64,000 nucleotides of DNA from Flavobacterium piscis (GTDB lineage: Bacteria; Bacteroidota; Bacteroidia; Flavobacteriales; Flavobacteriaceae): assembly GCF_001686925.1 (NCBI RefSeq), contig NZ_LVEN01000042.1:186001-250000 (forward strand). The letters run 5' to 3'. Both the position numbers and the translations under genes were made by a program. This document shows positions 43,625 through 52,182 of this stretch, piece after piece; the stretch's first letter is position 1, and each line of letters starts with the position of its first letter. The notes below the pieces were generated by a model. The model saw only the letters and a program-made list of their open reading frames with translations, did no database searches and was not told where the DNA came from.

Positions 43625-44248
43625 ATGAAAACAAATTTCTTAAAACTTTCGCTTTTAGCACTAGTACTTTTTACTGCATCTTGTAGCAGTGATGATGATA
43701 AGGATACAACTCCTGAAGTAGTTGTGACAACACCAGTTAAGGATCTTTATGCACCACAATCAGGTGGTCAAGGACAACCTATCACTGGTGATTATACAAA
43801 ATTCAGTTTTTCTGAAAACAAAGTTGTTACTGGTGATAAATGGGATGTCGCTTTTCGTGGAACGTTTATTATTGTAAATGGTGGAGCAAAAGTTAATGTC
43901 GATGACGCAGGTGAACCGGCAAGAACAGGGTCAGGAGCTATTAGTATTGTTTCTAATGCTTTTGGAGCTGTAACAGCATTTCCTACAGCATCTACTTTTA
44001 AACAAGATGCAGCTACAGTTTACTCAATTCCTGCAGTAAGCGGACAAGGATGGTATAATTATGCAAACACTATAATTTCTCCTATTGCAGGGAAAGTTTT
44101 TGTAGTGAAAACTCATGATGGCAAATACGCAAAATTTGAAATTTTAAGTTACTACAAAGGAGCACCTGCAACTCCAACGGCAGAATCTGCATCAAGATAT
44201 TATACTTTCAATTTTGCATACCAGGCTAATAGCACTACAACATTCTAA
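43625..44248 (+). CDS. hmuY: HmuY family heme-binding lipoprotein
   Basis: The 207-residue protein has a lipoprotein signal (LALVLFTASCSSDDDKD), then a HmuY-type fold. Recognition points are YTKFSFSENKVVTGDKWDVAFRG near residue 58 and GKYAKFEILSYYKG near the C-terminus. HmuY takes heme from host or environmental proteins and passes it to the TonB receptor. It lies 27 bases after the receptor gene. Confidence 0.85.
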   Translation: MKTNFLKLSLLALVLFTASCSSDDDKDTTPEVVVTTPVKDLYAPQSGGQGQPITGDYTKFSFSENKVVTGDKWDVAFRGTFIIVNGGAKVNVDDAGEPARTGSGAISIVSNAFGAVTAFPTASTFKQDAATVYSIPAVSGQGWYNYANTIISPIAGKVFVVKTHDGKYAKFEILSYYKGAPATPTAESASRYYTFNFAYQANSTTTF

Positions 44249-44293
44249 GAAAATATTCAAGAGGAATAATATACTTCTGGCCATAGTTTCGTA

Positions 44294-44392
44294 ATGAAAA
44301 CAAAATTATTCACGCTGATTTTAGGCGGAATGATGATTGTATTTTTAAGCTTTGAAAGTCAATATTATATAATACAGTACATTAAAATTTAG
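44294..44392 (+). CDS. Possible 32-residue membrane peptide after hmuY
   Basis: An ATG at 44294 opens MKTKLFTLILGGMMIVFLSF and ends at TAG 44390-44392. The N-terminus is basic and the core hydrophobic, as in a small membrane protein or a signal peptide. It lies 45 bases after hmuY and before a terminator, so it would be the last gene of the heme unit. It is too short to be sure; a decayed lipoprotein is the alternative. Confidence 0.3.
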   Translation: MKTKLFTLILGGMMIVFLSFESQYYIIQYIKI

Positions 44393-44430
44393 TTAATCAT
44401 TAGCTTTGTTTTTTTTATTTTTTTTTGATA

Positions 44431-44461
44431 AAGAGGTTAGATTCATCTAGCCTCTTTTTTT
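44431..44461 (+). terminator. Terminator of the heme operon
   Basis: AAGAGGTTAGAT pairs with ATCTAGCCTCTT (one wobble), followed by a T-run. Confidence 0.88.
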
Positions 44462-44507
44462 GTTTTATTTTAATGTTAAAAATAATTCGTAAATTAATGT
44501 TTAATTC

Positions 44508-44515
44508 TATCTTTG
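44508..44515 (+). promoter_or_regulatory. Promoter -7 element of the SGNH/MBOAT operon
   Basis: TATCTTTG fits TAnnTTTG, about 78 bases before the GTG start codon at 44594. Confidence 0.5.
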
Positions 44516-44593
44516 CGCATACTTTTTTATAAGGAAATAGCAGACATTTTGATTTAAAAAAAGTTAATCCTTTCTTCAAATTTATAATTACTA

Positions 44594-46078
44594 GTGAATA
44601 CAAAATCTTATTTTTTTCAGTCTTTTGCAATTGTAGCATTGGCATTCGTAGCTTTCATTGGATTTAAACAAATCCTGCCAGATAAAATTTTTCCGGATAG
44701 TAAAGTAGATTCTAAAAATGTACTTATCGATAGTTTGCTTTTAGAATCTGTTGCAAACGATTCTTTGGCGCTAAAAGGGGACAGTATTTCTGAAAGTGAA
44801 AAAAACGAAGCGGGAGAAAAAATCAATTTTGATGCTGCTGAAGGAATCGAATTTCCGTCTGAAACTTTCGATAACTATAAAGGATATCAATACCTGATTT
44901 CTTTTTATGAAAAATTATATCAGCTCGAAAAAAATCCACAAGCAAAAGTAAGAATCGCTTATTACGGGGATTCCATGACAGATGGAGATTTAATCGTGCA
45001 GGATGTCCGATCCAATTATCAGGAACGTTTTGGCGGTAATGGTGTTGGTTTTGTTTCTATCACTTCAGAATCTGCAGCTTCAAGAGGATCTGTTAAATCT
45101 ACTTATTCTAAAAACTGGAAAACACTGTCGTATCTAAATATCAAAAATCCGATAAGTCCTTTTGGAGTAAACGGTCATGTGTTTTTTGCAAATGATAAAG
45201 CAAATTCAACCTGGGTGCAATATGAGGCAGGTCTTAATAAATACGCAACAACTTTAGATAATCCTACATTGTTTTACGGAAGATCAACCAAAAAAGGAAA
45301 TGTAAATTTTATTATTGGAAAAGATACTTTACGAAAAAGCCTTGTTCCGAATAATCTCATTAATACATTAAAAGTGACTTCGGGAAGTATAAAAGCATTC
45401 AAGGCAAATTTCATTCATGCGGATTCAATTCCAATTTATGGCTTTAATTTTGATAATGGAAGCGGAGTTCATGTTGATAATTTTTCACAAAGAGGAAATT
45501 CAGGATTGCCAATTTCGATGTTCAATGCCAATGTAATGCAGGGATTCAATAACAGCTTAAAATACGATTTGGTTATTTTACATTACGGAACCAACGTTTT
45601 AAACTACGGAACCAAGAATTATTCATGGTACCAAAAAGGAATGACAAAAGCGGTAAATAAAATAAAGGAATCTTTTCCTGGAGTTTCTGTTTTGATCATT
45701 TCAACAGCTGATAAGTCGACCAAATATAATATGGAAATGAAAACAGATTCTGCTGTTGTTCCTTTAATGAAAGCCCAAAAAAGATATGCACTCGAAACCG
45801 AATCCGGATTTGTGAATTTGTATACTTTGATGGGAGGCGACGGATCTATGGTAAAATGGGTAGATGAATCGCCGGCAAAAGCCAATAAAGATTATACACA
45901 TTTTAACCAGCGAGGAGCAAAAGCTATAGGTAAATTATTATACGATCAATTAAATAAAGGTTACGAGCAATACAAAACATTGCGAGGAAATAGAGAAACT
46001 GACGTTAATAAGCGGAAAGCCGTCAGGAAAACAAATACAGATTCCGTTTCTGTAAAAAATGATAGCGTAAATGACTAG
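44594..46078 (+). CDS. SGNH/GDSL hydrolase-fold protein, membrane-anchored
   Basis: The protein starts at a GTG. It has an N-terminal transmembrane helix (about 8-26) and a polar linker (25-100). An SGNH domain follows: block I RIAYYGDSMTDGD near 119, block III YDLVILHYGTN near 320, and block V DYTHFNQRG near 433, with the catalytic Asp-x-x-His. The protein has 494 residues. The domain sits outside the inner membrane. Its stop codon overlaps the next start by 8 bases. With MBOAT two genes downstream, transfer or removal of acyl groups on an envelope polymer is likely. Confidence 0.88.
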   Translation: MNTKSYFFQSFAIVALAFVAFIGFKQILPDKIFPDSKVDSKNVLIDSLLLESVANDSLALKGDSISESEKNEAGEKINFDAAEGIEFPSETFDNYKGYQYLISFYEKLYQLEKNPQAKVRIAYYGDSMTDGDLIVQDVRSNYQERFGGNGVGFVSITSESAASRGSVKSTYSKNWKTLSYLNIKNPISPFGVNGHVFFANDKANSTWVQYEAGLNKYATTLDNPTLFYGRSTKKGNVNFIIGKDTLRKSLVPNNLINTLKVTSGSIKAFKANFIHADSIPIYGFNFDNGSGVHVDNFSQRGNSGLPISMFNANVMQGFNNSLKYDLVILHYGTNVLNYGTKNYSWYQKGMTKAVNKIKESFPGVSVLIISTADKSTKYNMEMKTDSAVVPLMKAQKRYALETESGFVNLYTLMGGDGSMVKWVDESPAKANKDYTHFNQRGAKAIGKLLYDQLNKGYEQYKTLRGNRETDVNKRKAVRKTNTDSVSVKNDSVND

Positions 46079-47492
46079 ATTAATGATTTTCTTTTGTTGT
46101 CTTTTTTTTGCAACAAACGATAAAGTGCAAAAAACAGATCCCATTCCAATAACAAAAAACATGATGCATAAGATAGATAGAGCAGTGGTTGATTCTTTTT
46201 CGGAGGATAAAATCTATAATGCAAAAGTCTTAGGAAGTTTTTTTAAGAAATTAAAAGAAAATGAAGATCATAATAATCAGAAAATAAGTATTGTTCATAT
46301 TGGAGATTCTCATATTCAGAGTGATTTAATGACCAATGAAATAAGGCTTAATCTTCAGCAAAAGTTTGGTAATGCCGGCAGAGGGTTGGTTTTTCCTTAT
46401 CAATTAGCCAAAACAAATGGATCTTATAATGAGCGCTTCTATTCGAACAGAGTGTGGGAAAGTTATCGGAACATTCATTCTTTTAAAAGTGTTCCTGTTG
46501 GTTTAAGCGGAATAGGATTATGGCGAGACAATGCTGGTTTTGCAATCGAATTGCGTATAAAAGAGGCAAATAATAAGTTTAATACCATTCATATTATTAC
46601 GCCCAAAAACGAGAATATGTTTGATTTGGCTACATCATCCCAAACCAAAACAATTCAGTCAACAGAGCGAAAAGTGATTACTCATAAAATTAAAAAAGGC
46701 GAGGCCATTTCGACAATTGCAGATAAATATAATATCTCGATTGCCGAAATTAAAAGAGAAAATCATCTGAAGTCAAATAACATTCGCGCAGGAAGAACGT
46801 TAAGGATTTTAACGAATGAAACAAAACCTAAAAACATTACAAGTTCAGAGTTTGTTGCTTTAGATCTTGTATCTGATTCGTTTTCTCATTCCTATCATTC
46901 TGATAAAGCATTAGATAAAATATTTCTGATTCCTAATAAAAACGCTGATAAATACGCGCTTAATGGAATCGTTCTGGAAAAAGATGCTCCTGGAATTATG
47001 TACAGCGGAATAGGGGTAAACGGCGCAAAATTCTCAGATTATAACAAGTATCCCTTATTCTTTGAGCAGTTAAAAGCTTTGCATCCTGATATGTTGGTTC
47101 TTTCCTTTGGAACTAATGAAAGTTATGATCACATGGAAGCTTCGGCTTATATTGAACAGATTCGTACGTTTATTAAGAAAGTGAGAGAGCAGAATATAAA
47201 TGTTCCGATAATTATTAGTACGCCAGCACCTTCTTTGCTTAAAGGAAGGAGAACTAATACTTACATATTCGATTATGCGAGAAGTATAATTCAAATGACC
47301 GAAACGGACAATGTTGCTGTTTGGGATTTATATGATGAATTTGGTGGAATGCATGGAATTCAGCAATTAAAATCTCAAGGATTAATAGGTCCGGATTGGG
47401 TTCATTATTCTAAGAAAGGATACGAAAAACAAGGAAACTTGTTTACAGAGGCGTTTTTAAAAGCATACGATAATTTTAAATTAAAAAAGTAA
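46071..47492 (+). CDS. SGNH hydrolase with an internal LysM domain
   Basis: The 473-residue protein has a hydrophobic start (MTRLMIFFCCLFFATN, probable signal peptide). SGNH block I is SIVHIGDSHIQSDL (about 80-93). A LysM module (about 202-246, ITHKIKKGEAISTIADKYNI) sits before block III (LSFGTNESYD, about 343) and block V (DWVHYSKKG, about 442). A LysM placed inside the hydrolase fold would point the active site to peptidoglycan or another GlcNAc polymer. The start overlaps the upstream gene by 8 bases. Confidence 0.85.
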   Translation: MTRLMIFFCCLFFATNDKVQKTDPIPITKNMMHKIDRAVVDSFSEDKIYNAKVLGSFFKKLKENEDHNNQKISIVHIGDSHIQSDLMTNEIRLNLQQKFGNAGRGLVFPYQLAKTNGSYNERFYSNRVWESYRNIHSFKSVPVGLSGIGLWRDNAGFAIELRIKEANNKFNTIHIITPKNENMFDLATSSQTKTIQSTERKVITHKIKKGEAISTIADKYNISIAEIKRENHLKSNNIRAGRTLRILTNETKPKNITSSEFVALDLVSDSFSHSYHSDKALDKIFLIPNKNADKYALNGIVLEKDAPGIMYSGIGVNGAKFSDYNKYPLFFEQLKALHPDMLVLSFGTNESYDHMEASAYIEQIRTFIKKVREQNINVPIIISTPAPSLLKGRRTNTYIFDYARSIIQMTETDNVAVWDLYDEFGGMHGIQQLKSQGLIGPDWVHYSKKGYEKQGNLFTEAFLKAYDNFKLKK

Positions 47493-47493
47493 G

Positions 47494-49179
47494 TTGATTA
47501 CAATAGATAACATAAATAATTGGTTTGTTCAAAATTTCGGTGCAGTTACTTTAGAACAGGCTAAAAGTTGGTTTATATACAATCCCGAAGAAAAACTATT
47601 GTTTAATACAGGTTTGTTCTTAGGGCTGTTTCTCGTGTTTTATTTTGTGTATGCTTTTTTACGCAAAACATTTTATTTGAGATTAACATACGTTATTCTC
47701 TTCTCGCTTTTCTTTTATTATAAATCAAGCGGAATCTATTTTTTACTCTTATTGCTTTCCTCAGTTGTAGATTATGGCTTGAGCCAAATTATCTATAGAG
47801 AAGCAAAAGACAGTCGAAAGAAAATCTATTTGATTATCAGTGTGATCCTGAATTTAGGATTACTGGGCTATTTTAAATACATGAATTTTATGATTGTAAC
47901 ATTCAATGATATGTTTCATGGTAATTATAAGCTTCATGATATTTTTCTGCCTGTCGGGATTTCGTTCTACACTTTCCAATCGATGAGTTACATTATCGAG
48001 ATTTATCGTGAAGAAATCAAGCCAACAAAAAATTACATCGAATACTTATTTTTCGTTTCGTTTTTCCCGCAGTTAGTGGCAGGCCCAATTGTTAGGGCAA
48101 AAGATTTCTTACCACAGATTTATCAAAAACTAAATCTTACGAAGCAAGATGTAAACAACGCCTTGTTTTTAATTATTGGCGGATTAATTAAGAAAACCGT
48201 AATCTCCAATTATATCTCGATAAACTTTGTCGACCGTGTTTTCGATACGCCAATGAATTATACGTCGTTCGAAAACTTAATGGCATCTTACGGATATGCT
48301 ATTCAAATTTATTGTGATTTCTCTGGATATTCAGATATGGCAATCGGAATCGCATTGTTGTTGGGGTTCAAATTACCGGCCAACTTTAGAACGCCATATA
48401 AATCAACTTCGATCACCGATTTCTGGAGAAGATGGCATATTTCATTATCAACTTGGCTAAAAGATTTCTTGTATATTTCTATAGGAGGAAATCGTGAAGG
48501 AACATTCGCGGGATTTTTATTCCCAAGTTTATTCTTCTTCGGATTATTGCTTTGGGGAATGTCAAATATAAACGAGAGTTTTATTCCGTTAGGTATAGCA
48601 ATTGGGGCAATCGTATTGTTCTCTTTGACATTTTTACTTTCAAAGAAAAAGCATCAAACATTGGTAACCAATTTCAATTTGTTTACTACAATGCTTTTAG
48701 GGGGATTATGGCATGGAGCCGGTGCACAATTTATTGTTTGGGGAGCCTTACACGGATTAGCATTAGCAGTTCATAAAATTTTTATGGAATTTTTCCCATC
48801 CAAAAAAGAAGGAAAAGGTTCAAATTTCTTATGGACGTTTTTCTCTATCGTAATTACATTTCATTTCGTAGTGTTCTGTTGGATCTTTTTCCGTGCCAGA
48901 GATTTCGAAACAGCCTTACAGGTCATCAACAATATTGGTCAGTTAACTTTCGAACCAGAACATTGGCAAGCCATTATATTAGGATATAAAAATGTATTCT
49001 TATTGATGCTTTTTGGATATGTTTGGCATTTCTTACCAGAAACCATTACATCAAAAATGAAATTTGTTTTCGATAAAACTCCATTAATAGGAAAAGCAAT
49101 TATCCTTGGTTTCGTTTATTGGATTGTTTACGCTACAGCTGTGGCAGGTTCACAGCCGTTTATTTACTTCCAATTTTAA
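47494..49179 (+). CDS. MBOAT family O-acyltransferase (AlgI/DltB-like)
   Basis: This multispanning protein has 561 residues, with a TTG start one base after the previous stop. It shows VGISFYTFQSMSYIIEIYR, the conserved SITDFWRRWHISLSTWLKDF (about 305-325), and the catalytic His in GGLWHGAGAQFIVWG (about 404-416). AlgI-type enzymes move acyl groups across the inner membrane for periplasmic SGNH partners. With the two SGNH genes it forms a likely polysaccharide or peptidoglycan O-acetylation cassette. Confidence 0.92.
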   Translation: MITIDNINNWFVQNFGAVTLEQAKSWFIYNPEEKLLFNTGLFLGLFLVFYFVYAFLRKTFYLRLTYVILFSLFFYYKSSGIYFLLLLLSSVVDYGLSQIIYREAKDSRKKIYLIISVILNLGLLGYFKYMNFMIVTFNDMFHGNYKLHDIFLPVGISFYTFQSMSYIIEIYREEIKPTKNYIEYLFFVSFFPQLVAGPIVRAKDFLPQIYQKLNLTKQDVNNALFLIIGGLIKKTVISNYISINFVDRVFDTPMNYTSFENLMASYGYAIQIYCDFSGYSDMAIGIALLLGFKLPANFRTPYKSTSITDFWRRWHISLSTWLKDFLYISIGGNREGTFAGFLFPSLFFFGLLLWGMSNINESFIPLGIAIGAIVLFSLTFLLSKKKHQTLVTNFNLFTTMLLGGLWHGAGAQFIVWGALHGLALAVHKIFMEFFPSKKEGKGSNFLWTFFSIVITFHFVVFCWIFFRARDFETALQVINNIGQLTFEPEHWQAIILGYKNVFLLMLFGYVWHFLPETITSKMKFVFDKTPLIGKAIILGFVYWIVYATAVAGSQPFIYFQF

Positions 49180-49194
49180 AAAAAAAGGTTCATA

Positions 49195-49305
49195 GCCACA
49201 AAGACACAAAGGCGCAAAGATTATTTTTTCTTTGTGCCTTTTTTATATTTTTTGCTCAAAGAAATTAAAAAAAAAGCAAACTTTGTGTCTTCGACTCTTC
49301 GTGGC
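49195..49305. repeat. Dyad of the GCCACAAAG family
   Basis: AAGACACAAAG (49201-49211) is matched inverted by CTTTGTGTCTT (49281-49291), and GCCAC (49195) by GTGGC (49301-49305). A nested pair AAAGGCGCAAAG/CTTTGTGCCTTT lies at 49208-49219 and 49230-49241. It lies between the MBOAT operon and ffh. Confidence 0.6.
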
Positions 49306-49345
49306 AAAACTAAACTTCGTGGCAAAAAAAGCACTTAAATAAAAA

Positions 49346-49376
49346 TTGCCTGAAATACCTAATTAGATTATCTTTG
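49346..49376 (+). promoter_or_regulatory. Promoter of ffh
   Basis: TTG at 49346-49348, a 20-base spacer and TATCTTTG at 49369-49376. The ATG follows 22 bases later. Confidence 0.65.
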
Positions 49377-49398
49377 CACTTCAAATAAAGAAAAAATT

Positions 49399-50751
49399 AT
49401 GTTTGATAATTTAAGTGATAAGTTAGATAAAGCCTTCCATATATTAAAAGGGCACGGTAAAATTACAGAAGTAAACGTAGCCGATACCTTAAAAGAAGTT
49501 CGTCGTGCCTTATTAGATGCCGATGTTAACTTTAAAATTGCTAAAGATTTTACTACCAAAGTAAAAGAAAAAGCAATAGGTCAGGACGTTTTAACCACAC
49601 TTCAGCCAGGACAATTATTGGTGAAGTTAGTAAAAGACGAACTAACTGAATTAATGGGTGGCGATGTTGCCGGAATCAATCTTTCTGGTAATCCGAGTAT
49701 TATTTTAATGTCAGGACTTCAGGGTTCTGGTAAAACAACTTTCTCTGGTAAACTTGCCAACTTCTTAAAAACAAAGAAAAATAAAAAGCCACTTCTTGTA
49801 GCGTGTGATATCTACCGTCCTGCGGCGATTAATCAGTTGCATGTTGTTGGAGATCAAATAGGCGTTGAGGTTTACTCAGAGCCGGAAAATAAAAATCCTG
49901 TAGAAATTGCTCAAAACGCAATCAAACACGCAAAAGCAAACGGTTTCAATGTTGTAATCGTCGATACTGCAGGTCGTTTGGCAGTAGACAAAGAAATGAT
50001 GGACGAAATTGCCCGTGTTCACAAAGCAATTGAGCCACAGGAAACCTTGTTTGTTGTTGATGCAATGACAGGACAAGATGCTGTAAACACAGCAAAAGCC
50101 TTCAACGATATCTTAAACTTTGACGGAGTTATCTTAACCAAATTAGATGGAGATACTCGTGGGGGAGCAGCAATTTCGATTAAAACCGTTGTAAACAAAC
50201 CAATCAAATTTGTAGGTACAGGCGAGAAGATGGAAGCAATTGATGTTTTCTATCCGGATCGTATGGCCGAGCGTATCTTAGGTATGGGAGACGTTGTGTC
50301 TCTTGTAGAAAGAGCGCAAGAACAATTTGACGAGGAAGAAGCCAGAAAACTTCAAAAGAAAATCGCTAAAAACGAATTTGGTTTTGATGATTTCTTAACG
50401 CAGATTCAGCAAGTAAAGAAAATGGGTAATATGAAAGACCTGGTTGGAATGATACCGGGAGCTTCAAAAGCCATGAAAGATGTAGAAATAGAAGATGATG
50501 CTTTCAAACATATCGAAGCCATCATTCACTCGATGACACCAATCGAAAGAAGCAAGCCGGCCATAATCGACGTAAAAAGGAAAGCCAGAATCGCTAAAGG
50601 TTCCGGAACAAAAGTCGAGCAGGTAAATCAGTTAATGAAGCAATTCGACCAAATGAGCAAAATGATGAAGATGATGCAAGGTCCAGGCGGAAAAAACCTG
50701 ATGAAAATGATGGGAGGCATGAAAGGAATGCCAGGCGGAATGCCAAAATAA
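49399..50751 (+). CDS. ffh: Signal recognition particle protein Ffh
   Basis: Ffh targets nascent membrane proteins to the SecYEG translocon. The N domain (1-95) precedes the GTPase, with G1 GLQGSGKTTFSGKLAN, G3 DTAGRLAVDKEMMDE and G4 TKLDGDTRGGA. The C-terminal M domain is rich in methionine and ends in KMMGGMKGMPGGMPK. The length of 450 residues is normal. A 4.5S RNA gene was not recognised in the window. Confidence 0.96.
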   Translation: MFDNLSDKLDKAFHILKGHGKITEVNVADTLKEVRRALLDADVNFKIAKDFTTKVKEKAIGQDVLTTLQPGQLLVKLVKDELTELMGGDVAGINLSGNPSIILMSGLQGSGKTTFSGKLANFLKTKKNKKPLLVACDIYRPAAINQLHVVGDQIGVEVYSEPENKNPVEIAQNAIKHAKANGFNVVIVDTAGRLAVDKEMMDEIARVHKAIEPQETLFVVDAMTGQDAVNTAKAFNDILNFDGVILTKLDGDTRGGAAISIKTVVNKPIKFVGTGEKMEAIDVFYPDRMAERILGMGDVVSLVERAQEQFDEEEARKLQKKIAKNEFGFDDFLTQIQQVKKMGNMKDLVGMIPGASKAMKDVEIEDDAFKHIEAIIHSMTPIERSKPAIIDVKRKARIAKGSGTKVEQVNQLMKQFDQMSKMMKMMQGPGGKNLMKMMGGMKGMPGGMPK

Positions 50752-50766
50752 AAAAATAAGAAAAAA

Positions 50767-50874
50767 GTTTCAAGTTTAAAGTTTCAGGTTCGAGACTAAA
50801 ACTTGAAACTTTTTTCGATAAAATATATATGTGTTTCGCTTGTAACGTGAAACCTGAAACTTTAAACTTGAAAC
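50767..50874. repeat. 24-base perfect inverted repeat between ffh and folD
   Basis: The arms are 50767-50790 and 50851-50874, beginning GTTTCAAGTTTAAAGTTTCA. They match exactly over 24 bases, with 60 bases between. A partial inverse copy ACTTGAAACTTTTTT lies at about 50801-50815. A related half (GTTTCAAGTTTCAGGTT) is at 62549-62565, upstream of the Nif3-like gene. Confidence 0.85.
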
Positions 50875-50881
50875 AAAAACA

Positions 50882-51766
50882 ATGCAACTACTAGACGGTA
50901 AAAAAACAGCTGAAGACATTAAAAACGAAATTGCAGCCGAAGTTCAATCGATAAAAGATGCCGGAGGAAAAGTACCTCATTTGGCAGCCGTAATCGTTGG
51001 TACAAACGGGGCAAGTTTAACTTACGTAGGAAGTAAAGTAAAATCTTGCCAGCAAATAGGCTTCGATTCTACTTTAGTAAGTTTACCCGAAGATATTACC
51101 GAAGAAGCTTTACTGGCAAAAATCAAAGAACTAAACGAAGATGACGATCTTGATGGTTTCATCGTTCAGTTGCCTTTACCAAAACATATCGACGAACAAA
51201 AAATCTTATTGGCAATCGATCCAGATAAAGATGTTGATGGTTTTCACCCAACAAACTTTGGTAAAATGGCTTTAGAGATGGAAAGTTTTATTCCTGCAAC
51301 ACCATTCGGCATCATGCAGTTGCTAGAACGTTACAAGGTAGAAACTGCCGGAAAACATACTGTAGTAATTGGCAGAAGTAACATTGTAGGCCGACCAATG
51401 AGTATTTTAATGAGCCGCAAAGGAACTCCAGGAGATTCAACTGTTACCCTAACCCACAGCCGAACTAAAAATTTAGCCGAGTTCACTAAAAATGCCGATA
51501 TCATTATTACAGCTTTAGGAGTTCCTGAATTCTTAAAAGGAGACATGGTAAAAGACGGAGTTGTAATTATAGACGTTGGAATTACTCGTGTAGACGATGC
51601 GTCAAACTCAAAAGGTTATGTTATAAAAGGTGACGTTGATTTTAATGAAGTAAGTAAAAAAGCATCTTATATTACGCCAGTTCCAGGTGGAGTAGGACCA
51701 ATGACCATTGCAATGTTACTTAAAAATACACTTTTAGCCAGAAAAATGAGAAGCGCCAAAAAATAA
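50882..51766 (+). CDS. folD: Bifunctional methylene-THF dehydrogenase / cyclohydrolase
   Basis: The enzyme makes 10-formyl-THF from 5,10-methylene-THF with NADP. Conserved regions are YVGSKVKSCQQIGF (with the catalytic Lys), QLPLPKHID, TPFGIMQLLERY, VVIGRSNIVGRPMSILM and PVPGGVGPMTIAMLLKNT. The length of 294 residues is normal. It stands 130 bases after ffh, with the inverted repeat between, and its own promoter was not clear. Confidence 0.96.
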   Translation: MQLLDGKKTAEDIKNEIAAEVQSIKDAGGKVPHLAAVIVGTNGASLTYVGSKVKSCQQIGFDSTLVSLPEDITEEALLAKIKELNEDDDLDGFIVQLPLPKHIDEQKILLAIDPDKDVDGFHPTNFGKMALEMESFIPATPFGIMQLLERYKVETAGKHTVVIGRSNIVGRPMSILMSRKGTPGDSTVTLTHSRTKNLAEFTKNADIIITALGVPEFLKGDMVKDGVVIIDVGITRVDDASNSKGYVIKGDVDFNEVSKKASYITPVPGGVGPMTIAMLLKNTLLARKMRSAKK

Positions 51767-51786
51767 TTCTTTTCAAATAAAAATAA

Positions 51787-51816
51787 ACAAAGCCTATTCA
51801 ATCGAGTAGGCTTTGT
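51787..51816 (+). terminator. Hairpin after folD
   Basis: ACAAAGCCTATTC pairs with GAGTAGGCTTTGT (one G-T pair) around AATC. The T-run is short (TTTGTTG), so it may be a weak terminator. Confidence 0.6.
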
Positions 51817-51947
51817 TGCGTTATCTACTTTGGGCGTGACCGTATTTACAAAAGGCGCTATTCAACATGCCGCTTATGTGCGCCTTTCGCAAATACGGTC
51901 GGGCTATCCACGCTACTTCGGTAGCCAGCTCCTATCCCTCACGCAAC
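51815..51947. repeat. Structured intergenic element (candidate structured RNA or mobile repeat)
   Basis: Three helices are visible. The closing stem is GTTGCGT/ACGCAAC (51815-51821, 51941-51947). Arm 1 is GACCGTATTT/AAATACGGTC (51838-51847, 51891-51900), capped by AAAGGCGC/GCGCCTTT (51851-51858, 51880-51887). Arm 2 is GCTAC-TTCG-GTAGC (51912-51925), a UUCG tetraloop hairpin. The stretches GGGCGTGAC, CGGGCTATCC and CCTATCCCTCACGC look like a repeat I associate with other Bacteroidota genomes, but I cannot verify that here. No open reading frame fits. Confidence 0.6.
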
Positions 51948-52014
51948 TTTACGTTCATTCATGAAGTCCATCAAAATTATAAGTATTTAAATCGCTATTC
52001 GAATTTATGATAGA

Positions 52015-52091
52015 GTCCCATCGGGACGATATATTTATAGATATCTATGAATTTTGTCTTTCAGAACCCCATCGGGGTGGCATATAAAAAT
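52015..52091. repeat. Two related small hairpin units, period 51
   Basis: Unit 1 is GTCCC-ATC-GGGAC (52015-52027), followed by GATATATTTATAG. Unit 2 is ACCCC-ATC-GGGGT (52066-52078), followed by GGCATATAAAAATT. The stems differ between units but pair in both (G-C to A-T at the base and T-A to C-G next to it). The units lie about 51 bases apart in the gap between folD and the membrane protein gene. Confidence 0.65.
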
Positions 52092-52154
52092 TACAGTTAA
52101 GGCGACTTCATAAAAAAAAAATCAATTTTATATTTGTCAATTCAAAATAAAATA

Positions 52155-52180
52155 TAACTTTGCACTACAAAGTACTTTAT
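52155..52180 (+). promoter_or_regulatory. Promoter and operator of the winged-helix operon
   Basis: TAACTTTG (52155-52162) is a -7 element. Overlapping it, ACTTTG-N5-CAAAGT (52157-52173) is a perfect dyad, continued by ACTTT so that AAAGTACTTT (52170-52179) is itself a palindrome. The same arrangement is at 53121-53142. The regulator at 52807 is the obvious candidate to bind both. Confidence 0.65.
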
Positions 52181-52182
52181 TT

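Noticed and set aside
50752..50881. 4.5S RNA next to ffh
   Set aside because: The inverted repeat there has no SRP RNA tetraloop or conserved internal loops.
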